A stretch of DNA of 28,079 nt from Apostichopus parvimensis (GCA_000934455.1 KN888788.1:1-28079); one strand, 5' to 3'. Positions 1 through 11,366 are shown, counted from the first letter of the stretch. Made by a program: numbers and translations. The notes: a model not told the origin generated them from the sequence alone.

Positions 1-276
1 ATTAACATTTTAATGTCGTTGAAATCTAATCACCTGTTACATTGCTGCTCATTGAATTCAATTTGTGCCTGTGTAGTTACTTGAAAATTGCAATGTGCAA
101 GGATATCGTTGGGATGTATAGCGATCAAACAGAAAGGTGAAACTTCATTCTTTTTAACACTCACAACTATGAAAAATCTAAACTTTGTAATCTTTGTATG
201 AGCGATATGTAAGCTGCCTCTACCGTATGTTCTTGGACCATATGAATGCATTAAGTACTTAGCAGAAGGCAGGGCA

Positions 277-400
277 GTGACCTGAAGTGCCGGTCATGGA
301 GGGTGCACAGTGTTGAAAAGGTTACCAGTTCATACTAGGCACGGTAGAACGAGAGTGCTAAGGTTGTGGGGAGACAGCTAAGCGAGGAATGAAGTAAATG
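277..400 (+). repeat. Dispersed SINE-like repeat, family A (fullest copy)
   Basis: Starts GTGACCTGAAGTG, passes GGTTACCAGTTC, and ends with GAGAGTGCTAAGGTTGTGGG, GAGACAGCTAAGCGAGGA and GAAGTAAATG. The same order of blocks recurs at several other places in both orientations: 10419-10500, 14610-14650 with 15029-15098, 24372-24531 and shorter pieces. GGTTACCAGTTC loosely resembles a polymerase III B box, which suggests a SINE, but a tRNA head is not clear. No coding capacity. Confidence 0.6.
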
Positions 401-2321
401 TGTATTGTCTGTGAACGAGATGTGTACGAGACAAGTACAAAACAAGTTATTGAGTAATGTATTACCACGTCGATTGATCGGGAAGTTTGATGACGAGCGG
501 CTAGTTTTGAACGCGGTTATCCATCAAATTTTGACAACATAATAGCCCAGCCTAGTTGTTATGCAATTACTCGATAAAGCTCCTGAAATTGTGCAACAAA
601 TTGTACTGTGAAGAGCATGACGTAACAAAAGACCCAAGATATAAACAGATATCCATCCTTATGTAAGGTACTGAGTAAAGAGTAAACAAGTCTGTCTGGC
701 AGGAACTTTGTTTCAAGGGCACGAGTGCTTCAAGTTGACTAATAATTAATCTCAACAAACATGGTACCAAAAGGTACAGAGGAATTTGGCCTTGACCTAT
801 TGTAGCTAGCAGCAGTAGCCAGATAAAGATCAATAGATAAATATAGAACAGTACACAGGCTGCTTGTCACCATAAGATGCGATGCAAAATAAAATGGATG
901 AATTTAATATATAAAACAAATAAAATATAAAAATTATTAACAATAAAAATAAGAATAATATATCCATCTATGGTTTAGTGGTTAATAAAATTATCTTTGC
1001 GCAAAAATTATATAATTTAAAACAACAAGTTAATTTTAGCGATCCCAAACTAGCTAGATGTGTGTTGTAATGAGTCTATGAACATGGAATAAGATGTTAT
1101 CAGCAAACTTTTATAACATATGACCATGGAATATGTTTCAATGAAACACATTTAACTTTGATTACTTCCTTGCACATATATACTGTACTGTAGCTGCAGT
1201 CATGTGATATGTGACAAGTTAATATGGGTATTCACAAACTTGTATATATTTTGTGATACAGAGACTCAACAACTAAAGCTATGCAGTTACACTAGGTAGT
1301 CTATAGTTGAAGTTTATTACCATCGAATGACACTCATGGTGTCAATATACCTCCTTTTAATTATTACTCGTTCTGCAAATTTACTGAGATACCGGAATTC
1401 CGTCAGTTTCATTATTACATGGTCAATGTTAATTTCATGTCTAAATAATAAAAAAATTGTAAAACACTTGACCAATATCACCAATCAAATGCAATATACC
1501 ACACACAGTACATACCACAATATTCCACTGCCATGGTCCGAGACATCCCCAAAAATAAACGCTATGCACACCCGGACATACAACTCTCGATCTGGACGTC
1601 ATAAAGTGCAGATTGATGCAGATCAAGTTGATCAACCCTACACAGATCAAGCCGGAACACAAGAGGTTTGAATAACCATGCAGGTAAATGATTCGTATAT
1701 TCCTGCACGTTGTTGGCTATAAATGCACTGGAAATGGTCTTTCCTTCAAAGGGTGTACCTAATGGTAGAGTACAGTAGGCTATACAGCTAGTACACACAA
1801 TATTTATCTTGGCGATATATATACAGTGATTGTTACACCACACTGTGTTCTACAGTATTTTCCTTTCAACAATCAACCCAGGGGAATTACTGCCAATATA
1901 TTAGTCAGCAAGAATTTCCACCTGTGACAAGCCAAGTTCCTAGAGCTACTACCCATTTGACTAACTTTATTCAATTATATTCAAATGCCCGTCTCTGTTC
2001 TGAGTATAAGTCTGTAGTTCTTGACACAGTGCTTGCAGAAGGTATATAGATTCACATTGAACCTGTGTATTAAATAGACTTGTCAATAATAGCACCATTG
2101 ATAAGACCAGATTATGTGGTCCAAGGCCTGCATACATTATATTGTTACTAACAGTTAGAAGTCTAATTCTCCCAAGGATTTAACTGTGTCGATCAATAAA
2201 GGATATTCAGAGGGCTATAAAGAGACATCCAGAGAGTCTGTTTCCTGGTAGTTTCTGGATGGACACAATTAAACAGTACTGCATAGTCACTGTATGAGAA
2301 TCACACTCACAGCTAGCCTAT
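401..2321. other. AT-rich sequence with no supported gene
   Basis: Very A-rich between about 890 and 1010. A plus frame at 1327-1671 and overlapping minus frames show no protein character. Several TACTGTA cores (for example near 1182). I see nothing else. Confidence 0.5.
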
Positions 2322-2329
2322 AGTAAAAC

Positions 2330-2693
2330 CAGTGGCGGAGCTAGGGGTATTGGTCAGGAGGGGCGAGAATGGTCTGTAGGGGCGCTTTCGACACTATCTA
2401 AGCGGAGCGCCACCACAGGTTGGCGTGTAGCGTACAGAAATTTTTTGAGTAAAGATACTCCCTAGATCGCCTGGCTAATTTGCAGATAAACGAAGAATAA
2501 ATAGGTGTCATCACCAAATTACACCAACAAACTGTGACAAATGTCAATAGGTAGATGAGAGCGCAATAAAAAAGTCAATAATCGCGAATAAGTAAAAAGT
2601 GGTAAAGAGCTGAAAAGGGCGCCAGCAGTCCAATTGAGTCCGTCAGGGGGGCATCCGCCCCCCCCCCCTGACTGTATGGACGCTCCGCCACTG
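2330..2693. mobile_element. Non-autonomous hAT-type DNA transposon (364 bp) with target duplication
   Basis: Perfect 12-bp terminal inverted repeats, CAGTGGCGGAGC at 2330 and GCTCCGCCACTG ending at 2693. They are flanked by 8-bp duplications AGTAAAAC (2322-2329) and AGTAAAAG (2694-2701), which match at 7 of 8 bases. The 8-bp duplication and CAGTGGCG-type ends are hallmarks of hAT elements. The inside has no transposase frame, so the element is a deletion derivative or MITE. Near its right end there is a G-run/C-run foldback, TCAGGGGGGC facing a C11 tract and TGA. Confidence 0.85.
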
Positions 2694-2702
2694 AGTAAAA
2701 GA

Positions 2703-2740
2703 TAAAGGTATATTCTGTATTTGGCCCCAAATATGCTAGA
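2703..2740 (+). repeat. Dispersed repeat family B, partial copy
   Basis: TAAAGGTATATTCTGTATTT followed by GGCCCCAAATATGCTAGA matches the copy at 22327-22410 (TAAAGGTGATCAGTATTGGC, CCCGAATTT). It starts about ten bases after the hAT element's right end. Confidence 0.4.
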
Positions 2741-2882
2741 TATTCAAATAATATGGTCACTTAAGTCAAAATTCTTAAACTGTTTATATTACAATCTTTG
2801 ACGAAATTTTCCTCACTGAGACATTCAGTCATCTTGTGTGTTCCTTTACAATGTCCAGAGAACAATTTGGAGTGTAAAGACC

Positions 2883-2970
2883 TCCAGGAAATGTTTGTTT
2901 GAAAATTTCTAGCAATTATAGCGTGCTATAATTTGGGGCCGATACCGATACAGACTACCTTTAAGCAGCT
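2883..2970 (-). repeat. Dispersed repeat family B
   Basis: Minus strand: CTTAAAGGTAGTCTGTATCG, then GGCCCCAAATT, then CTAGAAATTTTC, then ATTTCCTGGAGG. The plus-strand copy at 22327-22410 has the same blocks in the same order. It is head-to-head with the partial copy at 2703-2740. Confidence 0.5.
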
Positions 2971-3334
2971 TTTCCGGTGTGATTTTGATATCTTTTATTC
3001 ATGCCCTTTCGACCATATAAATCCTATAACCTGTACAGGTCTAACGCTAAGCCATCGCAGTATATATAGCTTGACCGTACAGTCAAGTTTTCAAATCGTC
3101 CAGTAACGTACACAGTTGATACATTCAAGTCTAATTTCAAATTTGTCATTTTGTCTGCAGTGATTATTGGTACAGTAGTACACAGTTTAGTGTCTGGACG
3201 TCGTAATAAAGTGGATCAATTCGATTCCCTACTCTTATGTGATATTTTTTACTCTCTTGTCCAGTTGTTCAATTAACCGACCAGAATTGACAGAATTGTC
3301 TTCAAAAGATGTGTATGGGTTAAAGAGTCAAGTC

Positions 3335-3376
3335 AAATTGTACCAATTGGTACAATTTTAATCATTTAAATGATTA
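3335..3376. repeat. Two abutting perfect palindromes (24 bp and 18 bp)
   Basis: 3335-3358 is a 24-bp perfect palindrome with half-site AAATTGTACCAA. 3359-3376 is an 18-bp perfect palindrome with half-site TAATCATTT. The second begins on the base after the first ends. Each could extrude as a cruciform or act as a symmetric protein-binding site. The second resembles paired homeodomain half-sites (TAAT/ATTA). Confidence 0.9.
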
Positions 3377-4902
3377 ATATAGATCTTTTTAAAATTCAGT
3401 AATTTCAAAATTCTTTGCAAAATCCCACACATATGTAAATAAATACATATTGAGAACATGTACATATGCGAACGCTTTTCAGAAGTATACGGCCCATTTG
3501 TCTTCAACGCTTCTAAAGCTATAAGCTCTATATACACCTGTATACAATTAGCCTATAACTTTCATGTATGTACGTAGTACTAGTTAGTTCACCATTACAG
3601 TCAAATATACCCACATATCCTGCACTGACCACATTAATTAATTTGTTGCCATATATACTGTACTGTATACTTTCAATGATTAGCTTAATATAGTACTGTA
3701 GCATCCAATTACCAGAATGGGCGCCTTGAGGAATTAGACCTAATCAAGTTTAAATCTTATTCGTATCTCACGCCACAATTCCCATCAAAGGTTTCTTCTT
3801 TTTGGTATATATATGTATTTTGAAATTAGTTTGATCTCTAATAAACAGACAAATGGCTGATTTACACTATAATTACAAACTTTTGAGTTCACACAAACAG
3901 TATGTGTATGCATGTTGGTATACATACATCAAATATCATAGACTACAGTACCTGTTAACATGCAATAATATGCACGAGACTTAAACACTCGTTCAGAACC
4001 ACGATAGACATTATCCGTGCATGAATGATTGAAATAGAGGCACTGTACAATAGGCCTTAGAACTACTGTATCTTCATAACTTAAACGAAGAAAAAAAAAG
4101 GCAATTACCGTTCTCAAAACAGCAGCTCGTTAAACCTTCCCAGAAACAGGAGTCTCGCAACGGAGTCTTTTTATGATGCCATGTAGATATTTTCATCCCC
4201 CCACGGATGTGCTCACTTATATGATTACGGTACAGACAAGATTAATACTGAAGCTACTGTTACAACTTGTGTATTTGTACAGTAACATTAACACTGTGTT
4301 GTAGTACATATGTACAGTAGTAAGCCAATATTACACATTTTTCAAGGTCTATTCATAGTAATAGTGGTCTAATTTTGACATCGCTCTGGCTGGCCGACGA
4401 CTACGACGATGATCCTCGCAAACACAATGACACATCTCTGAACAGAAGCTTTATTGCCATGGAAACACCTGGGAAGTATATATACTTCTTTGCCAATTTC
4501 ATTTGATAAAGGTACAGTAGATCTATATAAATTGTATGGTAAAGTTTTGGCATCGTTTCGATCCGTGTATGCAGTACAGTTGCAGCCACGCAGGGTTTAT
4601 ATATCTAGATCTTATAATTGTTTAACAGCTTGATTCTGACTCATACCCTGATCAAGGTGTGTACAAGGAATATCCTGCAATGAAAGCAGGATGTTATTAA
4701 CTTACTATATTAATACATTAACACAGGGATAATTTAAAGTCCACTTCCAGGGGGAATGGGAACCGATAAAGAAACAGTGAAAAGTAGATTAAACATTAAT
4801 CCCAAAACAAGTACTGGTTTAGGGATTTATTCATGAGCTACCATTTATAAGTACCTGTCACCTTCAGAAAGGTAAATTCGAAGGAAGAGAGAGTGTACCG
4901 TG
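3377..4902. other. Intergenic or intronic sequence, nothing recognised
   Basis: AT-rich, with many TACAGTA/TACTGTA cores (near 3657, 3693, 3945, 4065, 4278, 4313 and 4512). A small hairpin TCCTGC-AATGAAA-GCAGGA lies at about 4674. No supported frame. Confidence 0.5.
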
Positions 4903-4996
4903 ACCCGTAGGAGAGGTCATCGGTGGCGTCTAGGTAGACTAGGAAATGTGCGTTAGTGTTGTAGGAGACAGGTAAGAGAGGAGTGAAGTGAATTCC
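4903..4996 (+). repeat. Family A SINE-like repeat, diverged copy
   Basis: The 3' block TTAGTGTTGTAGGAGACAGG, then TAAGAGAGGAGTGAAGTGAA, matches the family core well. The 5' part (GTGACCCGTAGGAGAGGTCAT) matches only loosely. Confidence 0.45.
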
Positions 4997-5814
4997 ATGC
5001 ACTCTTACTATCTACCTAAACTACATGTAGCACTGTGCCCGACTTCTGGGGCACCACCCACTCACTCCTCCTCCTTCCTATTGTACCATTCAGAAGATTC
5101 TAACTAGATGTGAATTTTGACTGCGTAATCTCCTTTCGAATTTACGCTCCCTTAGTTGCGTTTTGGTGATCGTTTATTCGACCAGACTTGTTCAGGATCA
5201 AGATTAAATTCTCAGGAAATTAACTTCTAGAAGAAGCACTGTATACTTTTCAATTTCCATGGTTTTTTTTTTTTTCAGCTCCGTGGTGACAAGATAACAA
5301 TATCCGTAGGTAGTTTATATTTGGGTGAAATGGTCACAGGAACTTGTGGAAAGAATCTAACGAAAAACAGGTCTTGAACCGTGCACACATTACTCGACCA
5401 AATCATTAATTAAAAATTGTCTTCTAAATTTATTTAAGCCTATTTAATTAATATGAGTATAACTGTGAAAATATATTAAACTCCGTATAGCCTGGTGTTT
5501 GCATTGTGTGTCATTCTTTAAATCTTGAAGTTTGCGTTAATTTACAATTCAGTTGGGGTAAATATAGATGTATATCAGTTCAAACCCGATGCTGAATCTT
5601 CCAACTTAATATTTACATAAATTTGCATTTTAAATTGATCGATGTTTAAATGCACAAACAGTACACTACTACTGTATGTGTACTTTACAGAGAAAAAAAT
5701 ATTGACATCAGTTCTTTCTATAAACTTAGCATCAGAGGAGAATTTGTAGTATTTGGAAGATGTATGTTATACATGTATACATACATGTTTGCAACAACAA
5801 CAGGGAGGGTATGT
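4997..5814. other. Intergenic or intronic sequence, nothing recognised
   Basis: Contains a run of about 14 T ending in CAG (before about 5280), which mimics a plus-strand acceptor, and one octamer ATTTGCAT (5621-5628). No exon can be supported. Confidence 0.5.
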
Positions 5815-6125
5815 AAGGAGGGCATATGAGAGGAGGCAGGGTGAATGAGAGGATGGAGGGTGTACTAGATGAGGGGGAAGGATGACTGGAGGATGGGAAT
5901 GGTGACTGGAGGAGGGAGAGGATGACTGATGGAGGGGGATAGGTGACTGGAAGAGGGAGAAGGGTGACTAGAAGAGGGGGAAGGGTGACTGGGGAGGGGA
6001 AAGGGTGACTGGGGAGGGGAAGGATGTATGAGAGGGCTATAATGTACAAAGGAAGTTTTACCAGGGGATAGGGGAAGCGACGAGAGCATGTGGGGGGGGG
6101 GGAGGAAGAGAGGCAGGAGGGTATT
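5815..6125. repeat. G-rich purine minisatellite with G-quadruplex potential
   Basis: Imperfect units of about 20-24 bp of the form GGTGACTGGAGGAGGGGGAA. The core at 5976-6019 carries eight runs of three or more G with short loops (GGGGG-AA-GGG-TGACT-GGGG-A-GGGG-AAA-GGG and on), which fits the classic quadruplex rule. A G10 run lies at about 6091-6100. Open frames on the opposite strand here (Pro/Ser repeats) are by-products of the repeat and are not genes. Confidence 0.8.
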
Positions 6126-6132
6126 TGAGAGC

Positions 6133-6165
6133 TAGGTGGGAGGGTTACCAGTTCAGGCCATGATA
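6133..6165 (+). repeat. Family A fragment
   Basis: GAGGGTTACCAGTTCAGGCC matches the middle block (AGGTTACCAGTTCATAC) of the copy at 277-400. It directly follows the G-rich minisatellite. Confidence 0.3.
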
Positions 6166-6320
6166 TGTTGGATGTTTACAACTTGTGTCACATTTATGGT
6201 CAACCATGCTTAAATTCCAACAAGCATTTTAACACCACACTTGGTTATCAACACCGATATATTTAATCCTCTTGTTTCCACTTCTCAATGGAAATATAGG
6301 ACTTCTGACAAGTTTAAAGT

Positions 6321-6368
6321 CCAGCTAAAAATTGGGGCCAATTAGACTGGTCAAATATCCTTTAAAGA
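6321..6368 (-). repeat. Dispersed repeat family B, partial copy
   Basis: CAGCTAAAAATTGGGGCCAA followed by TTAGACTGG and CCTTTAAAG reads like the minus-strand copy at 2883-2970 (ATAATTTGGGGCC, AGACTACCTTTAAG). Short and diverged. Confidence 0.3.
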
Positions 6369-7012
6369 TCTACAGTATATAATCAACGGCATATCTTGAC
6401 TGGTTTCAAACTATTTCTGAACATGCTATAATTATAGATATTGTACCTCGACCGATACAGTATCAATTTGAACACTTACACAATTTGAACACTGTATCAA
6501 CCTAGATACAGTATCAAATACAGTACTATCAATTTACCCTATAACCTCCAGACTGCACATTCTGACCAGTTTATAAGAACTACTGTACAAGTCACTGAAT
6601 GTTAAAATGATTCATATCAAACATGTTTGGGTTGACAAGTTCCCAATTACTGTGTAACTAATCACGCTTTAAATATCACACAATTAATACTAGTTACACT
6701 GCTTCTATGCACATGTACAGACATTCCAACTCACACGCATTTAGCATCCACTGTTTAACCGATAAGTGCCCCTACGCATACGCTAGCTAGAGATTGAGAA
6801 GTGCGCTTCAATTTCCGAGATAAATGTTCAATTATGTTAGCAAGTGATTACTTTCATCGATTCAAGAAAAGTCTTTGTTGAGAATTGTCATGCTTGTTGA
6901 GTTCAATAATATATATATGATGATGAAATTCTCAATATAAAATTACTCAGAGAAACTGAAAAACAATACACCATTTTGCATCTAGGCAGTCAAAAATACG
7001 AAAATTTTTCCA
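6369..7012. other. Intergenic or intronic sequence with local GATACAGTATC repeats
   Basis: Between about 6455 and 6530 the palindrome GATACAGTATC and the phrase CAATTTGAACAC recur at short spacing. Otherwise plain AT-rich sequence. Confidence 0.5.
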
Positions 7013-7062
7013 AAGGGGAGGGGGACACCCCCTCCCCTTAAACCCTCCCCAACTGCCACTGA
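7013..7062. mobile_element. Truncated hAT-like right end with a G/C hairpin
   Basis: A perfect 12-bp foldback, AAGGGGAGGGGG / CCCCCTCCCCTT with a 3-base loop (7013-7024 and 7028-7039), is followed by AACTGCCACTG. This copies the layout of the right end of the intact element at 2330-2693, where a G-run/C-run foldback is followed by CCGCCACTG. I found no matching left end, so this is probably a fragment. Confidence 0.45.
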
Positions 7063-9001
7063 TCACACTCATAAATTTTCCTCAATGTTGGAAAGTCTGC
7101 ATGTACTGTACTGTACCATACCAAAACCATTGTGCACCACTATACAATATACATGTACAGTATATGCAATGCCTGTTACCTAAATAGCTGCAGCACTGCA
7201 CTAACGCAGTGCACAGTAGTAAATACAGTAGTTTGCAGAGCTACTGTAGGTGAAGAGTTGAATCTTCCAATCTATGCCAGGCCAGCTACCGTATATAGCA
7301 ACATTTATTACAATTTCACTTGTAATTAGTTAACAAGCTGGAGCACAACAGCCCTATTCATCATAAACCAAATTACCTGCAGTATTATTTTATGACTCAC
7401 AGATGACATGCCCCCGCAGGTCTATGACAGTACATGTTTACCTAGACTGGCTATGGCATTAATGATCTTCTAGTCAGTTTGGCTATTAACAGAGTTTCCC
7501 ATATATGTACACAGTTAGATATCTTCTTTGGAAACTAATGTTAACTGATGATACATTACTGGCAAGCTCAGGAAATAAAAGGAGGCTGATGGTGGTGACC
7601 TTTGAATGTCAAAGTTGGCACATATATGCCATGGTCATACAAGACAACTCAGAGAATATTTATCTGGTGCTGCCTAGCAAAATGCTATCCATGCAAAATG
7701 GTCAGGTCCCTGTACAAACCCAAAGATGTAGAGTACAGCAGTTTTTACACAAGAGTCAGAATTTACAACCTGAAGTTCAAAGCCATTATATTGAGCAGGA
7801 ATTTATTTCCTGCAATTAAAAGCATAAATAAAGAAGATCTATGATTTCAAAACGAATTAATCAATGAAAATCAGGCAAATAAGCATGGCATATTTGAGCA
7901 GGAATCTCCTTTGGGTAGCTGATTTCATGCAGCTGGGATCGCCATTCAAGGTTTGAAATTGATTCAGTTTGAATGCAGTTATTTGTGATGTCACTTATAC
8001 AAAACCGACCCTATTGTTTTCTATATTTCCTGTAGATGATGAAATTAAGACTCTTCCACATTTGAAATCAATAATTAATTTTGATGAATTAAACTTGGTC
8101 ATAGCTTTAATAAATTGATACCAACACGAAGTATAAATGTAAAATCCTAAACACAACTGTGAAATTATTCTCTATAGGTTACGAACTAATCGACTTTCAA
8201 GGAAGACTTAAGCATGTCATGATGGTGTGGTCTATATATATTTGTCATTACAAATTATTCCATAACGACCAATCCAGTTAAAATGAATAAATTTCGGTAT
8301 TTTATATCTCACCAATGGTGAACAACCAAACAAGCCAGGAACTAAGAATCAAGTCAATGTACTATGCTTCAATTCACAAGCTCTCCAGCTACTTTTTAAA
8401 AACACAATGTACTGTTTTTCTTAAATCTCAGCCTTCTTAGTTCATGTTTACACAATTTAGTGGAGATTCACATTAAGTACGCAGGTAGCAAAATATAGGC
8501 CTCGGCACACTACCGTATCACAAAATTAATTTTCTATGTTGTGTACATAAAATACAATATTAGACAGATATACTGGCCTACACAAATCAAATAGTAAGAT
8601 TTTTAATGGTTTACTACAATACTCAATACACCCAGCACAATACATCATAGCATACAACATGTATAGTATGATATAGCAGGAAATAATTTAGTGTTCAAAG
8701 TTTTGTGTAGCAGTTCTGAAGGCTATTTTGTCTCATTACAATATACTATCAATCCTGTGTCTAAAAGCTGCCATATACATCTCTCCACTTGTATAGCTCT
8801 GACCATTATGCATTGCATTTTGCGATTATTTTTATTCCCTGTACAGTAAATTCCATTATGCATTATATACACTGCACAATATCTGCAACTTAAGAATGAT
8901 ATACCTGTTATACTGAAGGCCTGGGGTTGGCCGTATATTAACTTGACTTCAATTCAACAAATGCATACATGTATGAGATTCGCAGGATATAATTGTCTTA
9001 C
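7063..9001. other. Non-coding sequence downstream of E3 on the minus strand
   Basis: Would be the intron following the exon at 9002-9118. A plus frame at 7505-7819 has no recognisable feature. I could not identify the next exon. Confidence 0.45.
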
Positions 9002-9118
9002 CTTGGGAAAGTTTGGAGGACACTTGAGGTGAAGCCGGCCTGCCAGAGGTGCCCTTCCTAGAGGACCCACTTAGGATGTTTTCAGCGCTTCGGCTGAGAC
9101 GTCTCCCCGATGGATCAC
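9002..9118 (-). CDS. Candidate internal exon (E3), Ser/Arg-rich, with PKA-type site RRLS
   Basis: Minus-strand exon of 117 nt. A strong pyrimidine tract (eight T, then CACTTCTATGTACAG) precedes the acceptor, and the donor is CCCAAG|GTAAGAC. Two of the three frames are stopped. The phase-1 frame is open throughout: two bases, 38 codons, one base. The peptide runs from DPSGRRLSRS through SGSSRKG to SSKLSQ. It has 11 Ser and 5 Arg in 38 residues, and RRLS fits the basophilic (PKA-like) consensus R-R-x-S. This suggests a disordered, phosphorylatable cytoplasmic linker rather than a folded domain. Base composition is clearly richer in G+C and CpG than the flanks. The first two bases complete a Gly codon with the final G of 25004, 25598 or 19537. 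No homologue is recognised, and the downstream exon was not found. Confidence 0.62.
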
Positions 9119-9303
9119 CTGTACATAGAAGTGAAAAAAAATATTATATAATCCGTTAAAACTGGTGGCCTTTATATACTTGTGAATTCTTTTTTGGGGG
9201 CCGAAATTTTGTTTTTCTTGCATGGCATGACCATCGATAAGGCCGTTAATCTTCTAACCATGGATCACGCCAGAACCGTGTGCAAGGGTGCATCCTTCTG
9301 ATC

Positions 9304-9323
9304 TACAGTAAGTACTTACTGTA
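9304..9323. repeat. 20-bp perfect palindrome
   Basis: Half-site TACAGTAAGT, perfect over 20 bp. It contains the TACAGTA/TACTGTA core found throughout the window. Confidence 0.85.
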
Positions 9324-10418
9324 TGTGGCAATTCAGCTATAATGATTAATCAGGTTACTTTTTCACTTTGGTGGACCCAAGAGTTAGGAGGCAGTGCCAG
9401 ACTTTAAGCTATGTTCCCTATAAAGGTGAAGGCCAAGGAAAGGTAAAGGGGACCAGGTAGGTGATGAGGGATCCAAAGTCAAGGGGAAACATTTCCAGGC
9501 CAAGGAATGTATTGACTTTATATTTTGGCGTTGTGCCAGCAGAACATAAAAATTGGAGCCCGGGGACAAGGGAGGGAAGAAGGATATATGGTACATTATG
9601 CCCCCCTAGAAGGTACTACACCATACTGTGTGACTGTTAGAAGGTAGTACTGCTACATTGGTGTATGCATGAAACGGCTACATGCTACTAAAGTAAAATC
9701 AAAATGTGGGAAATAGGATGGGTGTATGAAGTACCATTCAGGATGTACAGCAAATTTCATGTAACATGTCTGCACATGACTACTATTGTCTTATCTACAA
9801 CTTATTCAGTCCCAAATCAGACAACCCAAAAAGCATTCAGTGTGAAGTTCACCCTAGCAACTTGTTGCTTCTTAGCGGTCAACTTTTGTTCCCAGCATAA
9901 ATGACAAATTGTTCGTTAATCAACACATACTGTATACCAGTCTAAAGATAGTAACATGAGCCTTAGATGCAGGTACGATTTCACCTGAATACAGCTATAC
10001 AGGGGTATTAATTAACTATAGTACTGTACTAGAAAGCTCTTCAATTCTGAAGTATAAGCTGGTGGTATATCTGATGAAACAGCTAGTGGATATGGGTAAA
10101 CATGGAACTAACAACAACATACCATACTGCATACATAACCACCATACATGATACTGTACATGTAAGAAATATAACCACACTTGTTGGGCTACTTAAATCC
10201 TTTATGCGGTCACTGTGATTTTCCAAATTAATAGTGAAGCAAGTGAAGATAATTCCAAAATTCAAGTGATAGTTGGGATATCTGTGAACAACATACTGAC
10301 CTAGTCTCCTTGAAATAGAAACAACTGTGCACACAGGATCCTCCAGTGCAATTTACATGTGGTAGAGAGAAATGCAAGGACTGGTCACCAATTAAGTTAA
10401 GTGGGATTGATTTAATTT
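9324..10418. other. Intronic sequence, nothing recognised
   Basis: A purine-rich stretch at about 9410-9580 produces short open frames on the minus strand, but no splice or start signals go with them. Confidence 0.45.
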
Positions 10419-10500
10419 ACAGTGCTCAAAGGTTACCCAGTGGTCTAGAGCAAATAGTGCAGTTGTGGTAAGGAGACAGGTAAGTGAGTAGAGAATCCAA
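10419..10500 (+). repeat. Family A SINE-like repeat
   Basis: ACAGTGCTCAAAGGTTACCC, then AATAGTGCAGTTGTGGTAAG, then GAGACAGGTAAGTGAG. Same block order and spacing as 277-400, with a small insertion before the GGAGACAGG block. Confidence 0.55.
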
Positions 10501-11071
10501 TGAAGGGTACCAAATTCAGGTATAAAATGTAACTTGGACAAACAATATATTTGAATGGAACGGAGCCGATATTTTTTTTGACACACATATACTGTAAGTT
10601 CCACATTACTCGATACGTTTGCAAAGTGATGTTCAAACTCTAGCAGCCATCCTCCAACAGATCTTGAATTTACCAGATGAAGGGCATTGTAATAATAAGT
10701 CAGCCTTCTTAACCCGCCCCGCAAATGGGTTGTGGGAGTACTGTGAATGGTAGATTTTGAAGGACGAGGGCGGTATGACCTTAGAGAAGGTCATTGGGAG
10801 TGTAGCTAGGGCAAGAATTTTTACCATGTTTGTGGGCAAGGTAGATCGGAGTGTGTGCAATGTGCATATAAACAGGAGATTGCAGGTAAGAGTGGAAAGA
10901 AGTCAATATGACATATTTAACTATTTTCATGAAACAATCGGTCAAGCCACTTGTCGGTACAAGAAACAGAGCGTGTCTTGGATGTATCAATTATATGTAC
11001 TGTACAGTATATAGAATCTTATTGGTGCTTACAGTGTAGGCATCATGTAATATGCTTTTACTGTAAGTACC

Positions 11072-11267
11072 TTTGACACCATCACTGGTGCTGTCTTATC
11101 CCTTTGACACTGTCACTGTGCCATATCCTATCCCTACTTTGGCACCATCAATGGTGCTGTCTTATCCCTCTGACACCCTCAATGGTGCTGTCTTATCCCT
11201 TTGACACCCTCACTGTGCCAAATCCTATCCCATTCTTTGGCACCATCACTGGTGCTTTGCTAATCCC
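11072..11267. repeat. Higher-order tandem repeat: two blocks of three about 32-bp units
   Basis: Six units start at 11072, 11103, 11138, 11169, 11200 and 11236. Units 1, 3, 4 and 6 end in GGTGCT(G/T)..TTATCCC-like sequence. Units 2 and 5 share CACTGTGCCA.ATCCTATCCC. Units 1-2-3 resemble 4-5-6 one for one, so a block of about 98 bp was duplicated. Units 1, 3 and 6 contain the foldback CACCAtcA(C/A)TGGTG. Confidence 0.8.
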
Positions 11268-11366
11268 TTCATACTTCCAGCATGATTAGCTTAATTGCAA
11301 AGACCACGTGTACATCTCCCCAAACACACTTTCTCATGTATTTACCACATACATGTACACAGTTCA

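Noticed and set aside
4646..4675. Minus-strand microexon after CTGCTTTCATTGCAG
   Set aside because: The acceptor looks good, but the 28-nt segment meets a stop in the phase required by the exon at 9002. The surroundings form a small hairpin that could produce the pattern by chance.
5266..5390. Plus-strand exon after a long T-run ending in CAG
   Set aside because: Only 32 codons to a stop, no partner exon and no poly(A) signal nearby. The T-run alone explains the acceptor-like look.
5732..6089. Pro/Ser-rich minus-strand frames
   Set aside because: By-products of the G-rich minisatellite on the other strand. Two overlapping frames show the same repeat.
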